Positions 1 through 8,550 of a DNA stretch of 64,000 nucleotides are shown piece after piece; positions within the stretch are counted from its first letter, which is position 1; each line of letters starts with the position of its first letter. The translations under genes were made by a program, and so were the position numbers. The DNA is from Rhodocyclaceae bacterium (GTDB taxonomy: Bacteria; Pseudomonadota; Gammaproteobacteria; Burkholderiales; Usitatibacteraceae): positions 26,981 to 90,980 of the forward strand of contig JADCJC010000010.1 of NCBI GenBank assembly GCA_020247395.1. Reading direction: 5' to 3'. The notes beneath the pieces are model-generated. The model saw only the letters and a list, made by a program, of their open reading frames with translations. It had not been told where the DNA came from and searched no databases.

Positions 1-1032
1 TTGGTCGGGAAATCGCTGACGATGATCCTGATGGTGATGGTGTCGGTGCTGATTTTTGTTTTGTACTTCCAATTGGTCGAGCGTTGGGTGATCGGCTGGA
101 TGCAGGTGCGCCGCGGGCCCAACCGAGTTGGGCCATGGGGATTGTTGCAACCGATCGCCGATGCGGTCAAGTTGCTGCTGAAAGAGCAGATTGTTCCAAC
201 CGGTGCAAACAAACTTCTGTTCTTGATTGCGCCTGCGATTTCGGTGGCACCCGCGATGGCGGTTTGGGCGGTCATCCCCTTTACGCCAACGTGGGTGGTC
301 GCTGGTGTGGATGCGGGCATTCTCGTGGTGCTGGCCATGACTTCCATGGGGGTCTATGGCGTTATCCTCGCCGGCTGGGCTTCGAATTCAAAATATGCTT
401 TCATCGGCGCGATGCGCTCTGCCGCGCAGGTGGTCAGCTACGAAATCGCGATGGGGTTTGCGTTGGTGGGCGGACTGATGGCCGCACAGTCGCTAAATCT
501 CACCGAGGTTGTTGCCAGACAAGACGGCGCTTACGGTTTGTTTGAGTGGTTCTTCATTCCACTCTTTCCGCTTTTCGTCATCCAGTTTATTGCCGGTGTG
601 GCAGAGACCAATCGCCACCCGTTCGACGTGGCCGAGGGTGAGTCTGAAATCGTCGCAGGTCCGTTGGTCGAGTATTCCGGCATGACATGGTCACTTTTCT
701 TCTTGGCCGAGTACGCCAATATGTTGCTAGTGGCGATGATTTCCTCGCTACTGTTTCTCGGTGGCTGGTTGTCTCCATTTCCGAAATCGATTCCCATCTT
801 GGGCGAGCCGTCGATCCTTTGGCTGTTCGCCAAGCTTGCGGTCCTCATGATCATGTTCGTCTGGATTCGCGCTTCGTTCCCGCGCTATCGTTATGACCAA
901 ATCATGCGATTGGGTTGGAAAGTATTTATCCCGCTGACCATCGCGTGGATTGTTGTTGTTGGCGTGATGTTGATGGAGCCGGTAAACAACTGGCCTGTCA
1001 TCAGTATTTGGTTTGGAAAGCAGGGTGGCTAA
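1..1032 (+). CDS. nuoH: NADH-quinone oxidoreductase subunit H (NuoH), 5' end cut by window edge
   Basis: Membrane subunit of respiratory complex I that forms most of the quinone-binding chamber and joins the peripheral arm to the proton-pumping arm. The frame is open through base 1, and the first visible codon (TTG) lies only about 27 codons before the family motif [18 protein letters not shown], so roughly 20-25 N-terminal residues probably lie upstream. The second signature, [20 protein letters not shown], sits near residue 201-220 of the visible part and carries the conserved acidic cluster facing the quinone site. Several hydrophobic helices fill the rest. It ends one base before nuoI and heads a collinear run nuoH-I-J-K-L-M-N. 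Identification is firm; only the start is unknown. Confidence 0.96.
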   Translation: MVGKSLTMILMVMVSVLIFVLYFQLVERWVIGWMQVRRGPNRVGPWGLLQPIADAVKLLLKEQIVPTGANKLLFLIAPAISVAPAMAVWAVIPFTPTWVVAGVDAGILVVLAMTSMGVYGVILAGWASNSKYAFIGAMRSAAQVVSYEIAMGFALVGGLMAAQSLNLTEVVARQDGAYGLFEWFFIPLFPLFVIQFIAGVAETNRHPFDVAEGESEIVAGPLVEYSGMTWSLFFLAEYANMLLVAMISSLLFLGGWLSPFPKSIPILGEPSILWLFAKLAVLMIMFVWIRASFPRYRYDQIMRLGWKVFIPLTIAWIVVVGVMLMEPVNNWPVISIWFGKQGG

Positions 1033-1033
1033 G

Positions 1034-1525
1034 ATGTGGGATAGAGCCAAAGAATTTGCCAGCAGTTTGCTTCTTGGGGAATTGGTGCAGGGGTTGAAGC
1101 TGACCGGACGCCATTTGTTTGAGCGCAAGATTACGGTTCAGTTTCCGGAAGAAAAAACGCCGCAAAGCCCGCGTTTTCGCGGACTGCATGCATTGCGCCG
1201 TTATGAAAATGGCGAAGAGCGTTGTATCGCTTGCAAGTTGTGTGAAGCGGTTTGCCCGGCGCTTGCTATCACCATCGAATCCGAACAGCGTGCGGACAAC
1301 ACACGACGTACAACACGTTATGACATTGATCTGACCAAGTGCATTTTCTGCGGCTTTTGCGAAGAGTCGTGCCCGGTGGATTCTATCGTAGAAACACATT
1401 TGCTTGAGTATCACGGCGAGAAACGCGGTGATCTTTACTACACCAAACCGATGTTGCTCGCTATTGGGGACAAGTATGAGAAAGAAATTGCCGATCGACG
1501 TGCCGAAGACGCGAAGTATCGGTAG
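1034..1525 (+). CDS. nuoI: NADH-quinone oxidoreductase subunit I (NuoI), 2x[4Fe-4S] ferredoxin-like
   Basis: Peripheral-arm subunit of complex I that carries the two [4Fe-4S] clusters N6a and N6b, passing electrons towards NuoB and quinone. Two CxxCxxCxxxCP motifs are visible, [12 protein letters not shown] (Cys64, 67, 70, 74) and [12 protein letters not shown] (Cys103, 106, 109, 113). The 163-residue length is normal. I chose the ATG one base after the nuoH stop, because it gives the usual amphipathic N-terminus ([17 protein letters not shown]); an in-frame start 21 bases earlier would overlap nuoH. The sequence between and after the cluster motifs matches betaproteobacterial NuoI very closely. 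Confidence 0.97.
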   Translation: MWDRAKEFASSLLLGELVQGLKLTGRHLFERKITVQFPEEKTPQSPRFRGLHALRRYENGEERCIACKLCEAVCPALAITIESEQRADNTRRTTRYDIDLTKCIFCGFCEESCPVDSIVETHLLEYHGEKRGDLYYTKPMLLAIGDKYEKEIADRRAEDAKYR

Positions 1526-1600
1526 GTTCTAGTCCGAGGAAGTGCAGCGTACGCCGCCACCGCTTGCTTGCGACAGACACTAACGCCTCACAGAAAAACA

Positions 1601-2296
1601 ATGACTTTCCAAACCATCACCTTCTATCTGTTTTCCTTTGTGCTGATTCTGTCAGCGCTGGGTGTCATTACGTCGAGGAATCCGGTCTACGCTGCACTCT
1701 TCCTTGTGTTGTCGTTTGTCACAGCGGCAGGCCTTTGGCTGTTGTTGTTTGCAGAATTTTTGGCGCTCACGCTGATTCTGGTTTATGTCGGTGCGGTAAT
1801 GGTGTTGTTCCTATTTGTCGTGATGATGTTGGACATCAACTTCGACAAGTTGCGCGAAGGGTTCCGGCAGAACGCCTTTGTCGCGGCGTTGGTAGGTGTG
1901 GTGATGCTTGCAGAAATGGCGATTCTCCTCGGCGGAAAATCGCTTGGCTTGGCTGCGGCATTGCCCGGAGCACCAGCAGCCGCATCGAACACCAAGGAAT
2001 TGGGCCGCGTCTTGTACACCGAATACCTGCTGCCGTTTCAACTGGCGGCGGTGGTGCTGCTCATTGCCATGATTGCGGCGATTGCGCTGACGTTGCGCGA
2101 GCGTCGCGGCAGCAAGTCGCAGGATATCGGCGCACAGGTTCGTGTGAAGAGTAGTGATAGGTTGAAGATCATCAAGATGGATGCCACCGTTGAAGCTCAG
2201 TCGGCGCCGGTGGCGGATGCCGCGCCTTCAGCCGTGGCCGCCTCTGGGCCAACTGCTGGACCAACACAGATACCAGCGACAGGGAACAAATCATGA
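1601..2296 (+). CDS. nuoJ: NADH-quinone oxidoreductase subunit J (NuoJ)
   Basis: Membrane subunit of complex I next to NuoK and NuoA, part of the path coupling quinone chemistry to the antiporter-like pumps. The protein is 231 residues with about five hydrophobic helices; the conserved third helix reads [19 protein letters not shown]. The ATG at 1601 is chosen because the protein then begins directly with the first helix ([13 protein letters not shown]); an upstream in-frame start would add a charged, unlikely N-terminus. The last ~45 residues form an Ala/Pro-rich hydrophilic tail with no obvious domain. The stop overlaps the nuoK start by four bases (ATGA), implying translational coupling. 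Confidence 0.95.
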   Translation: MTFQTITFYLFSFVLILSALGVITSRNPVYAALFLVLSFVTAAGLWLLLFAEFLALTLILVYVGAVMVLFLFVVMMLDINFDKLREGFRQNAFVAALVGVVMLAEMAILLGGKSLGLAAALPGAPAAASNTKELGRVLYTEYLLPFQLAAVVLLIAMIAAIALTLRERRGSKSQDIGAQVRVKSSDRLKIIKMDATVEAQSAPVADAAPSAVAASGPTAGPTQIPATGNKS

Positions 2297-2598
2297 TCCC
2301 ACTATCGCATTACCTGATTCTGTCGGCCGTTCTGTTCTCGATTTCAATTGCGGGGATTTTTCTTAACCGGAAAAACCTGATCGTGTTGTTGATGGCTGTT
2401 GAGTTGATGTTGCTCGCGGTCAACATGAACTTCATCGCGTTTTCACATGCGCTCGGTGATTTGAACGGTCAGGTGTTTGTGTTTTTCATCTTGACGGTCG
2501 CGGCTGCTGAATCCGCAATCGGTTTGGCAATTTTGGTGATCCTCTTCCGTAATCTGAAGAGTATCAATGTGGAAGATATTGGAACGCTAAAGGGCTAG
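2293..2598 (+). CDS. nuoK: NADH-quinone oxidoreductase subunit K (NuoK)
   Basis: Small (101-residue) three-helix membrane subunit of complex I, homologous to MrpC of multi-subunit Na+/H+ antiporters. The two buried glutamates that the family uses in proton transfer are visible, Glu37 in [15 protein letters not shown] and Glu73 in [14 protein letters not shown]. It starts inside the nuoJ stop codon. The gap to nuoL (about 70-80 bases) is longer than the other nuo spacers and contains a copy of a dispersed repeat. Confidence 0.97.
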   Translation: MIPLSHYLILSAVLFSISIAGIFLNRKNLIVLLMAVELMLLAVNMNFIAFSHALGDLNGQVFVFFILTVAAAESAIGLAILVILFRNLKSINVEDIGTLKG

Positions 2599-2603
2599 CA
2601 AAG

Positions 2604-2656
2604 ACGGGCATCTTCGGGCATAAATGCTTGAAAAACGCCGCCAGTACTAGGCTTTC
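2604..2656 (-). repeat. 53-bp dispersed intergenic repeat, copy A (between nuoK and nuoL)
   Basis: Read on the minus strand, this stretch matches 34350-34402 on the plus strand at 42 of 53 positions without gaps (my own alignment). The longest shared blocks are AAGCCTAGTA, CATTTATGC and GAAGATGCCCGT. It fills nearly all of the nuoK-nuoL spacer. No open reading frame, transposase end or tRNA-like fold is apparent. The origin is unknown; it could be a small mobile repeat or a conserved regulatory RNA piece. Confidence 0.6.
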
Positions 2657-2677
2657 TATCAATTTTTGCAACAACTC

Positions 2678-4726
2678 ATGATTGAAAACAAACTCGCATT
2701 ACTTGCCATCCCACTGCTGCCGCTGATCGGCGCGTTGCTGGCTGGTTTCCTCGGCAACGGGTTTGCCAAACCCGTAGGACGCGCATTCGCGCACAGCGTC
2801 ACCATCCTCGGTATTGCGGCGGCGTTTGTATTGTCGTTGTTCGTGTTCCAGGACGTATCGGCGGGCAAAACGTTTAACGGCTCCGTGTACACGTGGCTTG
2901 TGACCGGTGGGATCAAACTGGAAGTCGGCTTCTTGATTGATTCACTCACGGCGACGATGATGCTGGTGGTGACGTTTGTATCGTTGATGGTGCATGTTTA
3001 TACCATCGGCTATATGAAAGACGACGACGGTTACACACGCTTCTTCGCTTACATCTCACTCTTCACCTTCGCCATGTTGATGCTGGTGATGTCGAACAAC
3101 TTCCTGCAATTGTTCTTCGGCTGGGAAGCGGTGGGGTTGGTGTCGTATCTCCTGATTGGCTTCTGGTACAAGCGCCCGACCGCCATCAAGGCGAATCTGA
3201 AAGCGTTCCTCGTCAACCGCGTTGGTGACTTTGGTTTTCTTCTCGGCATCGGGTTGATCTTCGCCTACTTCGGCACGCTCGATTACCGTGAGACGTTTGC
3301 CCTCGCACAGAATTTCAAAGAGACCATCATCGAGCCGATTCCCGGTTGGCAGTGGTCGCTGATCACCGCAATCTGTATCGGCCTGTTTATCGGCGCGATG
3401 GGCAAGTCGGCGCAGTTTCCATTGCACGTTTGGCTGCCTGATTCCATGGAAGGCCCGACACCGATTTCTGCGCTGATCCACGCCGCAACCATGGTTACCG
3501 CCGGTATTTTTATGGTGGCACGCATGTCGCCGCTGTTTGAGATGTCCGAGACGGCACTCTCGTTCGTCCTCATCATCGGCGCGATTACCGCGCTCTTCAT
3601 GGGCTTCTTGGGCATCGTGCAGAACGACATTAAGCGTGTTGTAGCGTATTCGACGTTGTCACAGCTTGGCTACATGACAGTCGCACTAGGCGTCTCCGCC
3701 TACTCGGTCGCCATCTTCCATCTGATGACCCATGCGTTCTTCAAGGCGCTACTGTTCTTGGGCGCGGGCTCGGTCATCATGGGTATGCACCACAACCAAG
3801 ACATGCGCTACATGGGTGGCGCTTGGAGGTACATGAAGATCACCTGGATCACCTCGCTGATCGGCTCACTCGCATTGATCGGCACGCCATTTTTCTCCGG
3901 CTTCTATTCCAAAGATTCGATTATTGAAGCGGTGAAACACGCCTCGATTCCCGGCGCGGGGATCGCGTACTTCGCCGTCGTTGCGGGTGTGTTTGTCACC
4001 GCCTTCTACTCGTTCCGCATGTACTTCCTGGTGTTCCACGGCAAGGAACGTTACGACGATCTGCATGCGGATAAACATGGACACGATGGCCATGACGACC
4101 ACGCCGACCACGCCGACCACGAACACCACGGCCTCGCCAAGGGTGAGAAGCCGCACGAAAGCCCATGGGTGGTGACGCTGCCGCTGGTATTGCTGGCGAT
4201 TCCATCGGTCTTCATCGGGCTTTATACGATCCAGCCGATGTTGTTTGGAGAATTCTTCAAGGGTGTGATCACTATCTACCCGACGCACGATTCGCTTGCG
4301 GGATTGCGGTCACACTTCACCAGCTGGGCGGGCATGGCCGTCCACGGCTTTCAAACTGTGCCATTCTGGTTCGCTGCCGCTGGTGTTGCGCTGGCTTGGT
4401 ATTTCTACATGAAGCGCCCGGATATTCCAGCCGCCATCAAACAGAAGTTTTCAGCCGTACACACGCTGCTCGAAAACAAGTACTACCTCGATACCTTTAA
4501 CGAATGGGCGTTCGCTGCTGGTGCGCGCAAGCTCGGGTCCGCGCTGTGGAAGTTCGGTGATGTGACCATCATCGACGGCATCATGGTCAACGGCACGGCG
4601 AAGGTCATCGGCTGGTTCTCCGGTGTTGCGCGGGTGGTGCAATCCGGTTACCTCTATACCTATGCCTTCTGGATGATTCTTGGCGTTTTTGTCCTGTTAA
4701 GTTTGGTGTTCCTGAAGATTCAATAA
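2678..4726 (+). CDS. nuoL: NADH-quinone oxidoreductase subunit L (NuoL)
   Basis: Largest antiporter-like proton-pumping subunit of complex I, 682 residues with many hydrophobic helices and the long C-terminal lateral helix region. Family signatures include FGWEAVGLVSYLLIGFWYK, MEGPTPISALIHAATMVTAG and IKRVVAYSTLSQLGYM. Around residues 458-497 a soluble loop is rich in His and Asp (GHDGHDDHADHADHEHH) before GEKPHESPW; such loops occur in betaproteobacterial NuoL and might bind metal. The ATG at 2678 begins MIENKLALLAIPLLPLIG; a TTG at 2666 would add four residues and cannot be excluded because neither start has a clear Shine-Dalgarno site. Confidence 0.95.
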   Translation: MIENKLALLAIPLLPLIGALLAGFLGNGFAKPVGRAFAHSVTILGIAAAFVLSLFVFQDVSAGKTFNGSVYTWLVTGGIKLEVGFLIDSLTATMMLVVTFVSLMVHVYTIGYMKDDDGYTRFFAYISLFTFAMLMLVMSNNFLQLFFGWEAVGLVSYLLIGFWYKRPTAIKANLKAFLVNRVGDFGFLLGIGLIFAYFGTLDYRETFALAQNFKETIIEPIPGWQWSLITAICIGLFIGAMGKSAQFPLHVWLPDSMEGPTPISALIHAATMVTAGIFMVARMSPLFEMSETALSFVLIIGAITALFMGFLGIVQNDIKRVVAYSTLSQLGYMTVALGVSAYSVAIFHLMTHAFFKALLFLGAGSVIMGMHHNQDMRYMGGAWRYMKITWITSLIGSLALIGTPFFSGFYSKDSIIEAVKHASIPGAGIAYFAVVAGVFVTAFYSFRMYFLVFHGKERYDDLHADKHGHDGHDDHADHADHEHHGLAKGEKPHESPWVVTLPLVLLAIPSVFIGLYTIQPMLFGEFFKGVITIYPTHDSLAGLRSHFTSWAGMAVHGFQTVPFWFAAAGVALAWYFYMKRPDIPAAIKQKFSAVHTLLENKYYLDTFNEWAFAAGARKLGSALWKFGDVTIIDGIMVNGTAKVIGWFSGVARVVQSGYLYTYAFWMILGVFVLLSLVFLKIQ

Positions 4727-4735
4727 AACGTCGTT

Positions 4736-4758
4736 GTGTGTGAGTTCCTGTCACACAC
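4736..4758 (+). other. Hairpin in the nuoL-nuoM spacer
   Basis: GTGTGTGA (4736-4743) and TCACACAC (4751-4758) form a perfect 8-bp stem with a 7-base loop, in the 50-base gap between nuoL and nuoM. There is no following T-run, so it is not a standard terminator. An RNA processing or stability element inside the operon transcript is possible, but that is inference. Confidence 0.5.
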
Positions 4759-4776
4759 TGGGCGAAGAAAACAACA

Positions 4777-6264
4777 ATGCAAACAAGTTCCTACATATTG
4801 AGTTTGACTATCTGGGTGCCGATCATCGCGGGCATTCTAGTGTTGTTCCTCAACCACGAATCGCAAAAGCCAATGGCACGTGCCGTGGCATTGGTGGGAA
4901 GTATTCTTGGCTTGCTCGTGGCAATTCCATTGTGGGTCGGGTTTGACAATGCCAGCGCGGCGATGCAGTTTGTCGAGCGCCTCGTCTGGATTCCGCGCTA
5001 CAACATTCACTATGCGCTGGGCGTGGACGGCATCTCCATGCTGTTTGTGTTGCTCAATAGCTTCACCACCATCCTCGTTATCGCCGCGTCATGGGAAGTG
5101 ATTCAAGAAAAAGTATCGCAATACCTTGCGTCGTTCTTGATCATGTCGGGGCTGATTAACGGCGTGTTCGCTGCTACGGATGCGATCCTGTTCTACCTGT
5201 TCTTCGAGGCCATGTTGATCCCGATGTTCCTCATCATCGGTATCTGGGGCGGGCCGCGTCGTGTTTACGCAGCAGTAAAGTTTTTCCTGTACACGTTGTT
5301 AGGCTCGCTGTTGATGTTGGCGGCGCTGATCTATTTGTACAACGTCACCAACGGCAGCTTTGACATCATCGATTACCACCGTGTCCCACTCGGCATTACC
5401 GCGCAGACGCTGATCTTCCTTGCATTCTTTGCCTCTTTCGCCGTGAAAGTGCCAATGTGGCCGGTGCACACCTGGCTGCCTGATGCGCACGTTGAAGCGC
5501 CGACCGGCGGCTCGGTCATTCTGGCGGCCATTACACTCAAGATTGGTGCATACGGCTTCCTCCGCTTCAATATGCCGATCGCACCGGACGCGAGCCACGC
5601 CTTGGCAGGGTTTATGATCGCGTTGTCATTGATTGCGGTGGTTTACATCGGCCTTGTGGCGTTGGTGCAGGCCGATATGAAAAAGCTGGTGGCGTACTCA
5701 TCCATTTCACACATGGGTTTTGTCACGCTAGGGTTCTTTCTGTTTAACGGTCAGGGCGTGGAAGGCGGGCTGGTGCAGATGATTTCGCACGGCTTTATCT
5801 CGGCAGCGATGTTCTTGTGCATCGGTGTCTTGTACGACCGTGTGCACTCGCGCGAGATTTCTTCCTATGGTGGTGTGGTCAATACCATGCCGAAGTTTGC
5901 ATTCTTTGCTGTGTTGTTCGCGATGGCAAATTCAGGACTGCCGGCGACTTCCGGCTTTGTCGGTGAGTTCATGGTCCTCCTCGGCGCGATGAAGGTGAAT
6001 TTCTGGTTCGCCTTTGTGGCGTCGACGACTTTGATTTTGGGCGCTGCCTACTCGCTGTGGATGGTCAAGCGTGTGATCTTCGGTGAAATTGCCAACGATA
6101 ACGTGCGCACCCTAACCGACATCAACGCCCGCGAAATGTCGATCCTCGCGGTGCTGGCATTGCTGGTGCTGTTTATGGGGCTGTATCCAAAACCATTTAC
6201 CGACGTGATGCACGTCTCGGTAGATGCGCTGCTCAAACACGTAGCCATTAGCAAGATCAATTAA
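4777..6264 (+). CDS. nuoM: NADH-quinone oxidoreductase subunit M (NuoM)
   Basis: Second antiporter-like pump of complex I, 495 residues, polytopic. The conserved helix-5 glutamate region FYLFFEAMLIPMFLIIGIWG, the helix-7/8 region VPMWPVHTWLPDAHVEAPTG and MKKLVAYSSISHMGFV are all present. The ATG gives the usual short hydrophobic N-terminus. It follows nuoL by 50 bases and precedes nuoN by 23. Confidence 0.97.
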   Translation: MQTSSYILSLTIWVPIIAGILVLFLNHESQKPMARAVALVGSILGLLVAIPLWVGFDNASAAMQFVERLVWIPRYNIHYALGVDGISMLFVLLNSFTTILVIAASWEVIQEKVSQYLASFLIMSGLINGVFAATDAILFYLFFEAMLIPMFLIIGIWGGPRRVYAAVKFFLYTLLGSLLMLAALIYLYNVTNGSFDIIDYHRVPLGITAQTLIFLAFFASFAVKVPMWPVHTWLPDAHVEAPTGGSVILAAITLKIGAYGFLRFNMPIAPDASHALAGFMIALSLIAVVYIGLVALVQADMKKLVAYSSISHMGFVTLGFFLFNGQGVEGGLVQMISHGFISAAMFLCIGVLYDRVHSREISSYGGVVNTMPKFAFFAVLFAMANSGLPATSGFVGEFMVLLGAMKVNFWFAFVASTTLILGAAYSLWMVKRVIFGEIANDNVRTLTDINAREMSILAVLALLVLFMGLYPKPFTDVMHVSVDALLKHVAISKIN

Positions 6265-6287
6265 TCCGTAGAACCGGCGCTGATCCA

Positions 6288-7742
6288 ATGACACTCGCAC
6301 AACTCAACATAAATGCCGCTTTTCCGGAGATATTTCTCCTGATCATGATTGGTACATTCATGATTATCGATTTGTTCGGCAACGAACGTGGACGCGCTTA
6401 TGTTCGCTATCAGCTGCCAATCGCTGCGCTGTTGTTACTAGTTTGGATGTGTGGATCAAGTCTTTTTTCTCCGTTGTCCCAGACGGCTTTCAGCGGGATG
6501 TTTGTGGACGATGCACTTTCATCGCTATTAAAGGCGGCTATTGCGGCAGCCGTTGCCGCACTCATTGTCTATAGTCGGTCGTATCTGGAAGCGCGCAAAC
6601 TCTTCACCGGCGAGTTCGTACTGCTGATGTTGTTTGCCACGCTCGGCATGATGATCATGGTCTCGGCCAATCACTTTGTATTGTTGTATCTCGGCTTGGA
6701 GATTCTTGCGCTCTCGACCTATGCGATGGTCGCGCTGAACCGCGATTCCGCAACATCCACCGAGGCGGCGATGAAGTACTTCATCCTCGGCGCGCTGGCT
6801 TCCGGCTTGCTGCTTTACGGTATGTCGATGGTCTACGGTGGCACCGGATCGCTCGATGTCGCAGTCGTTGCCAAAACCATCGAATTCTCACGCGCCAACG
6901 ATCCGCTAATCACCTTCGGCCTTGTGTTTGTCGTGGCGGGATTGGCATTTAAGCTCGGTGTGGTGCCGTTTCATATGTGGGTGCCGGACGTATACCAGGG
7001 TGCGCCAACGCCGATGACAATGTTTATCGGCTCGGCCTCAAAGATCGCCGCATTTGGCTTCACCATCCGTATTCTTGGTGATTCGCTGGCCGGCGCGGCA
7101 AGTGATTGGCAAGGCATGTTAGTAATCTTGGCGGTTGCCTCACTCGCGGTCGGCAACATCATCGCGATTGCGCAGACCAACTTGAAGCGAATGTTGGCGT
7201 ACTCAACCATTTCGCACATGGGTTTCTTACTGCTCGGCTTGCTGGCTGGCACCAACAACGGCTACGCCGCGTCAATGTTCTACATCATTTCCTACGCGTT
7301 GATGTCGCTTGGTGCGTTCGGCATCATCATGCTGCTTTCCCGCGAAGGCTTCGAGGCCGATGAGCTCGATGACCTTAAGGGCCTGAACCAACGTTCGCCG
7401 TGGGTCGCCTTCCTGATGCTGGTGATGATGTTTTCGATGGCGGGTATTCCGCCATTCGTGGGTTTCTTTGCCAAGCTGTCCGTGTTGGAAGCGGTGTTGC
7501 AGGCCGACTTCACCTGGCTGGTAGTCTACGCCGTATTGATGAGTGTGATCGGTGCCTTCTACTACTTGCGTGTGGTGAAACTCATGTACATGGATACGCC
7601 GAAAGACAACTCGCCGATCACTGCCGGACAGGCGATGCGTACGCTGCTGGGGGTAAACGCATTTGCGGTGTTGCTCATCGGCCTCCTGCCGGGTGCGGGG
7701 CTGATGGGGCTTTGCCTCAGCGCCATCCAGAAGTCGCTGTAA
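6288..7742 (+). CDS. nuoN: NADH-quinone oxidoreductase subunit N (NuoN)
   Basis: Third antiporter-like subunit of complex I, 484 residues. Visible signatures are YLGLEILALSTYAMVALNRD (helix-5 glutamate region), FKLGVVPFHMWVPDVYQGAP and LKRMLAYSTISHMGFLLLG. It is the last nuo gene; the stop is only nine bases from the next start, so the NUDIX gene is probably read from the same message. Confidence 0.97.
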   Translation: MTLAQLNINAAFPEIFLLIMIGTFMIIDLFGNERGRAYVRYQLPIAALLLLVWMCGSSLFSPLSQTAFSGMFVDDALSSLLKAAIAAAVAALIVYSRSYLEARKLFTGEFVLLMLFATLGMMIMVSANHFVLLYLGLEILALSTYAMVALNRDSATSTEAAMKYFILGALASGLLLYGMSMVYGGTGSLDVAVVAKTIEFSRANDPLITFGLVFVVAGLAFKLGVVPFHMWVPDVYQGAPTPMTMFIGSASKIAAFGFTIRILGDSLAGAASDWQGMLVILAVASLAVGNIIAIAQTNLKRMLAYSTISHMGFLLLGLLAGTNNGYAASMFYIISYALMSLGAFGIIMLLSREGFEADELDDLKGLNQRSPWVAFLMLVMMFSMAGIPPFVGFFAKLSVLEAVLQADFTWLVVYAVLMSVIGAFYYLRVVKLMYMDTPKDNSPITAGQAMRTLLGVNAFAVLLIGLLPGAGLMGLCLSAIQKSL

Positions 7743-7751
7743 GGTTGCCCG

Positions 7752-8354
7752 GTGGCTGTGCCGTCTGATTTGCCGACGCTACCGAAGCTGCCAACGTTTC
7801 CCGACCTCACCGAACATCACATCGAGACGGAGCAGGTTGTTGATGGCAAATTCATTTGCCTGCACACTGATCGTGTGCGCTTACCGGATGGCAGCGAGTC
7901 CCATCGCGAATATGTGCTGCACCCGGGAGCGGTGGTGATTGCTGCATTTGTGGGCAACAATGCGGATGCCGATACGTTGGTGTTTGAGCACCAGTACCGT
8001 TACCCAGTCGGCAAACACTTCCTCGAGCTTCCCGCCGGCAAGATCGAAGAGGGCGAGGATCAGCTTGTCACCGCCAAGCGTGAGCTGCTCGAAGAGACCG
8101 GCTACGTTTCAGAACGCTGGCAGCATGCCCTCACCATGCACCCGACCATTGGTTATGCCAACGAACACATTGAGCTCTACATCGCCAAACACGTGAAGTT
8201 TGTCGGGCATCAGCGTGACGAGGGCGAGTTTTTAGAGGTGTTCACTATGTCTTTATCTGACGCCGTAGAGCGCGTCGGTCGGGGCGAGATTACGGATACC
8301 AAAACTGCCTTTTCGTTGCTCTGGCTGGATCGTTTTCGCGATCGATGGAGCTAG
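7752..8354 (+). CDS. NUDIX hydrolase, ADP-ribose pyrophosphatase type
   Basis: Predicted to split nucleoside-diphosphate-linked compounds such as ADP-ribose. The full NUDIX box is present at residues 96-118: G96, E102, then RELLEETGY from R110. Upstream are the usual elements of this subfamily, HREYVLHPGAV and the dimer-swap segment FEHQYRYPVGKHFLELPAGK. The length (200 residues) is normal. GTG at 7752 is the start; GTG at 7758 is an alternative. A NUDIX gene directly behind nuoN is a familiar betaproteobacterial arrangement and may relate to NAD turnover. The exact substrate is not readable from sequence. Confidence 0.9.
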   Translation: MAVPSDLPTLPKLPTFPDLTEHHIETEQVVDGKFICLHTDRVRLPDGSESHREYVLHPGAVVIAAFVGNNADADTLVFEHQYRYPVGKHFLELPAGKIEEGEDQLVTAKRELLEETGYVSERWQHALTMHPTIGYANEHIELYIAKHVKFVGHQRDEGEFLEVFTMSLSDAVERVGRGEITDTKTAFSLLWLDRFRDRWS

Positions 8355-8430
8355 GCGAAATGGTGCCCACTTCAGTTCTTTTCCATTGGCTGCCATGTCA
8401 GCGCAGAACTGTTTCGGCAACAATAAAACT

Positions 8431-8512
8431 GTCGCCCCGGCGCAGGCCGGGGGGCAATTTGCTGTGGGCGGATGAAGAATCTCACTTGGACCCCGGCCTG
8501 CGCCGGAGCGAC
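8431..8512. repeat. REP/BIME-like palindromic element
   Basis: A 22-base arm at 8431-8452, GTCGCCCCGGCGCAGGCCGG followed by GG, is repeated in inverted orientation at 8491-8512 with one mismatch, separated by 38 bases. It lies in the 196-base gap between the NUDIX gene and glpD. GC-rich palindromes of this type are common extragenic repeats in Proteobacteria. As RNA it would form a very stable hairpin and could protect the upstream transcript or block read-through into glpD. Only one copy was noticed in the window. Confidence 0.75.
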
Positions 8513-8550
8513 ATGCTTGAGTCACTACATCATTTTCAATTGAGAGTTGA

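Noticed and set aside
3981..4175. 64-codon Thr-rich frame inside nuoL
   Set aside because: It is a frame-shifted reading of the repetitive His/Asp codons of the NuoL loop.
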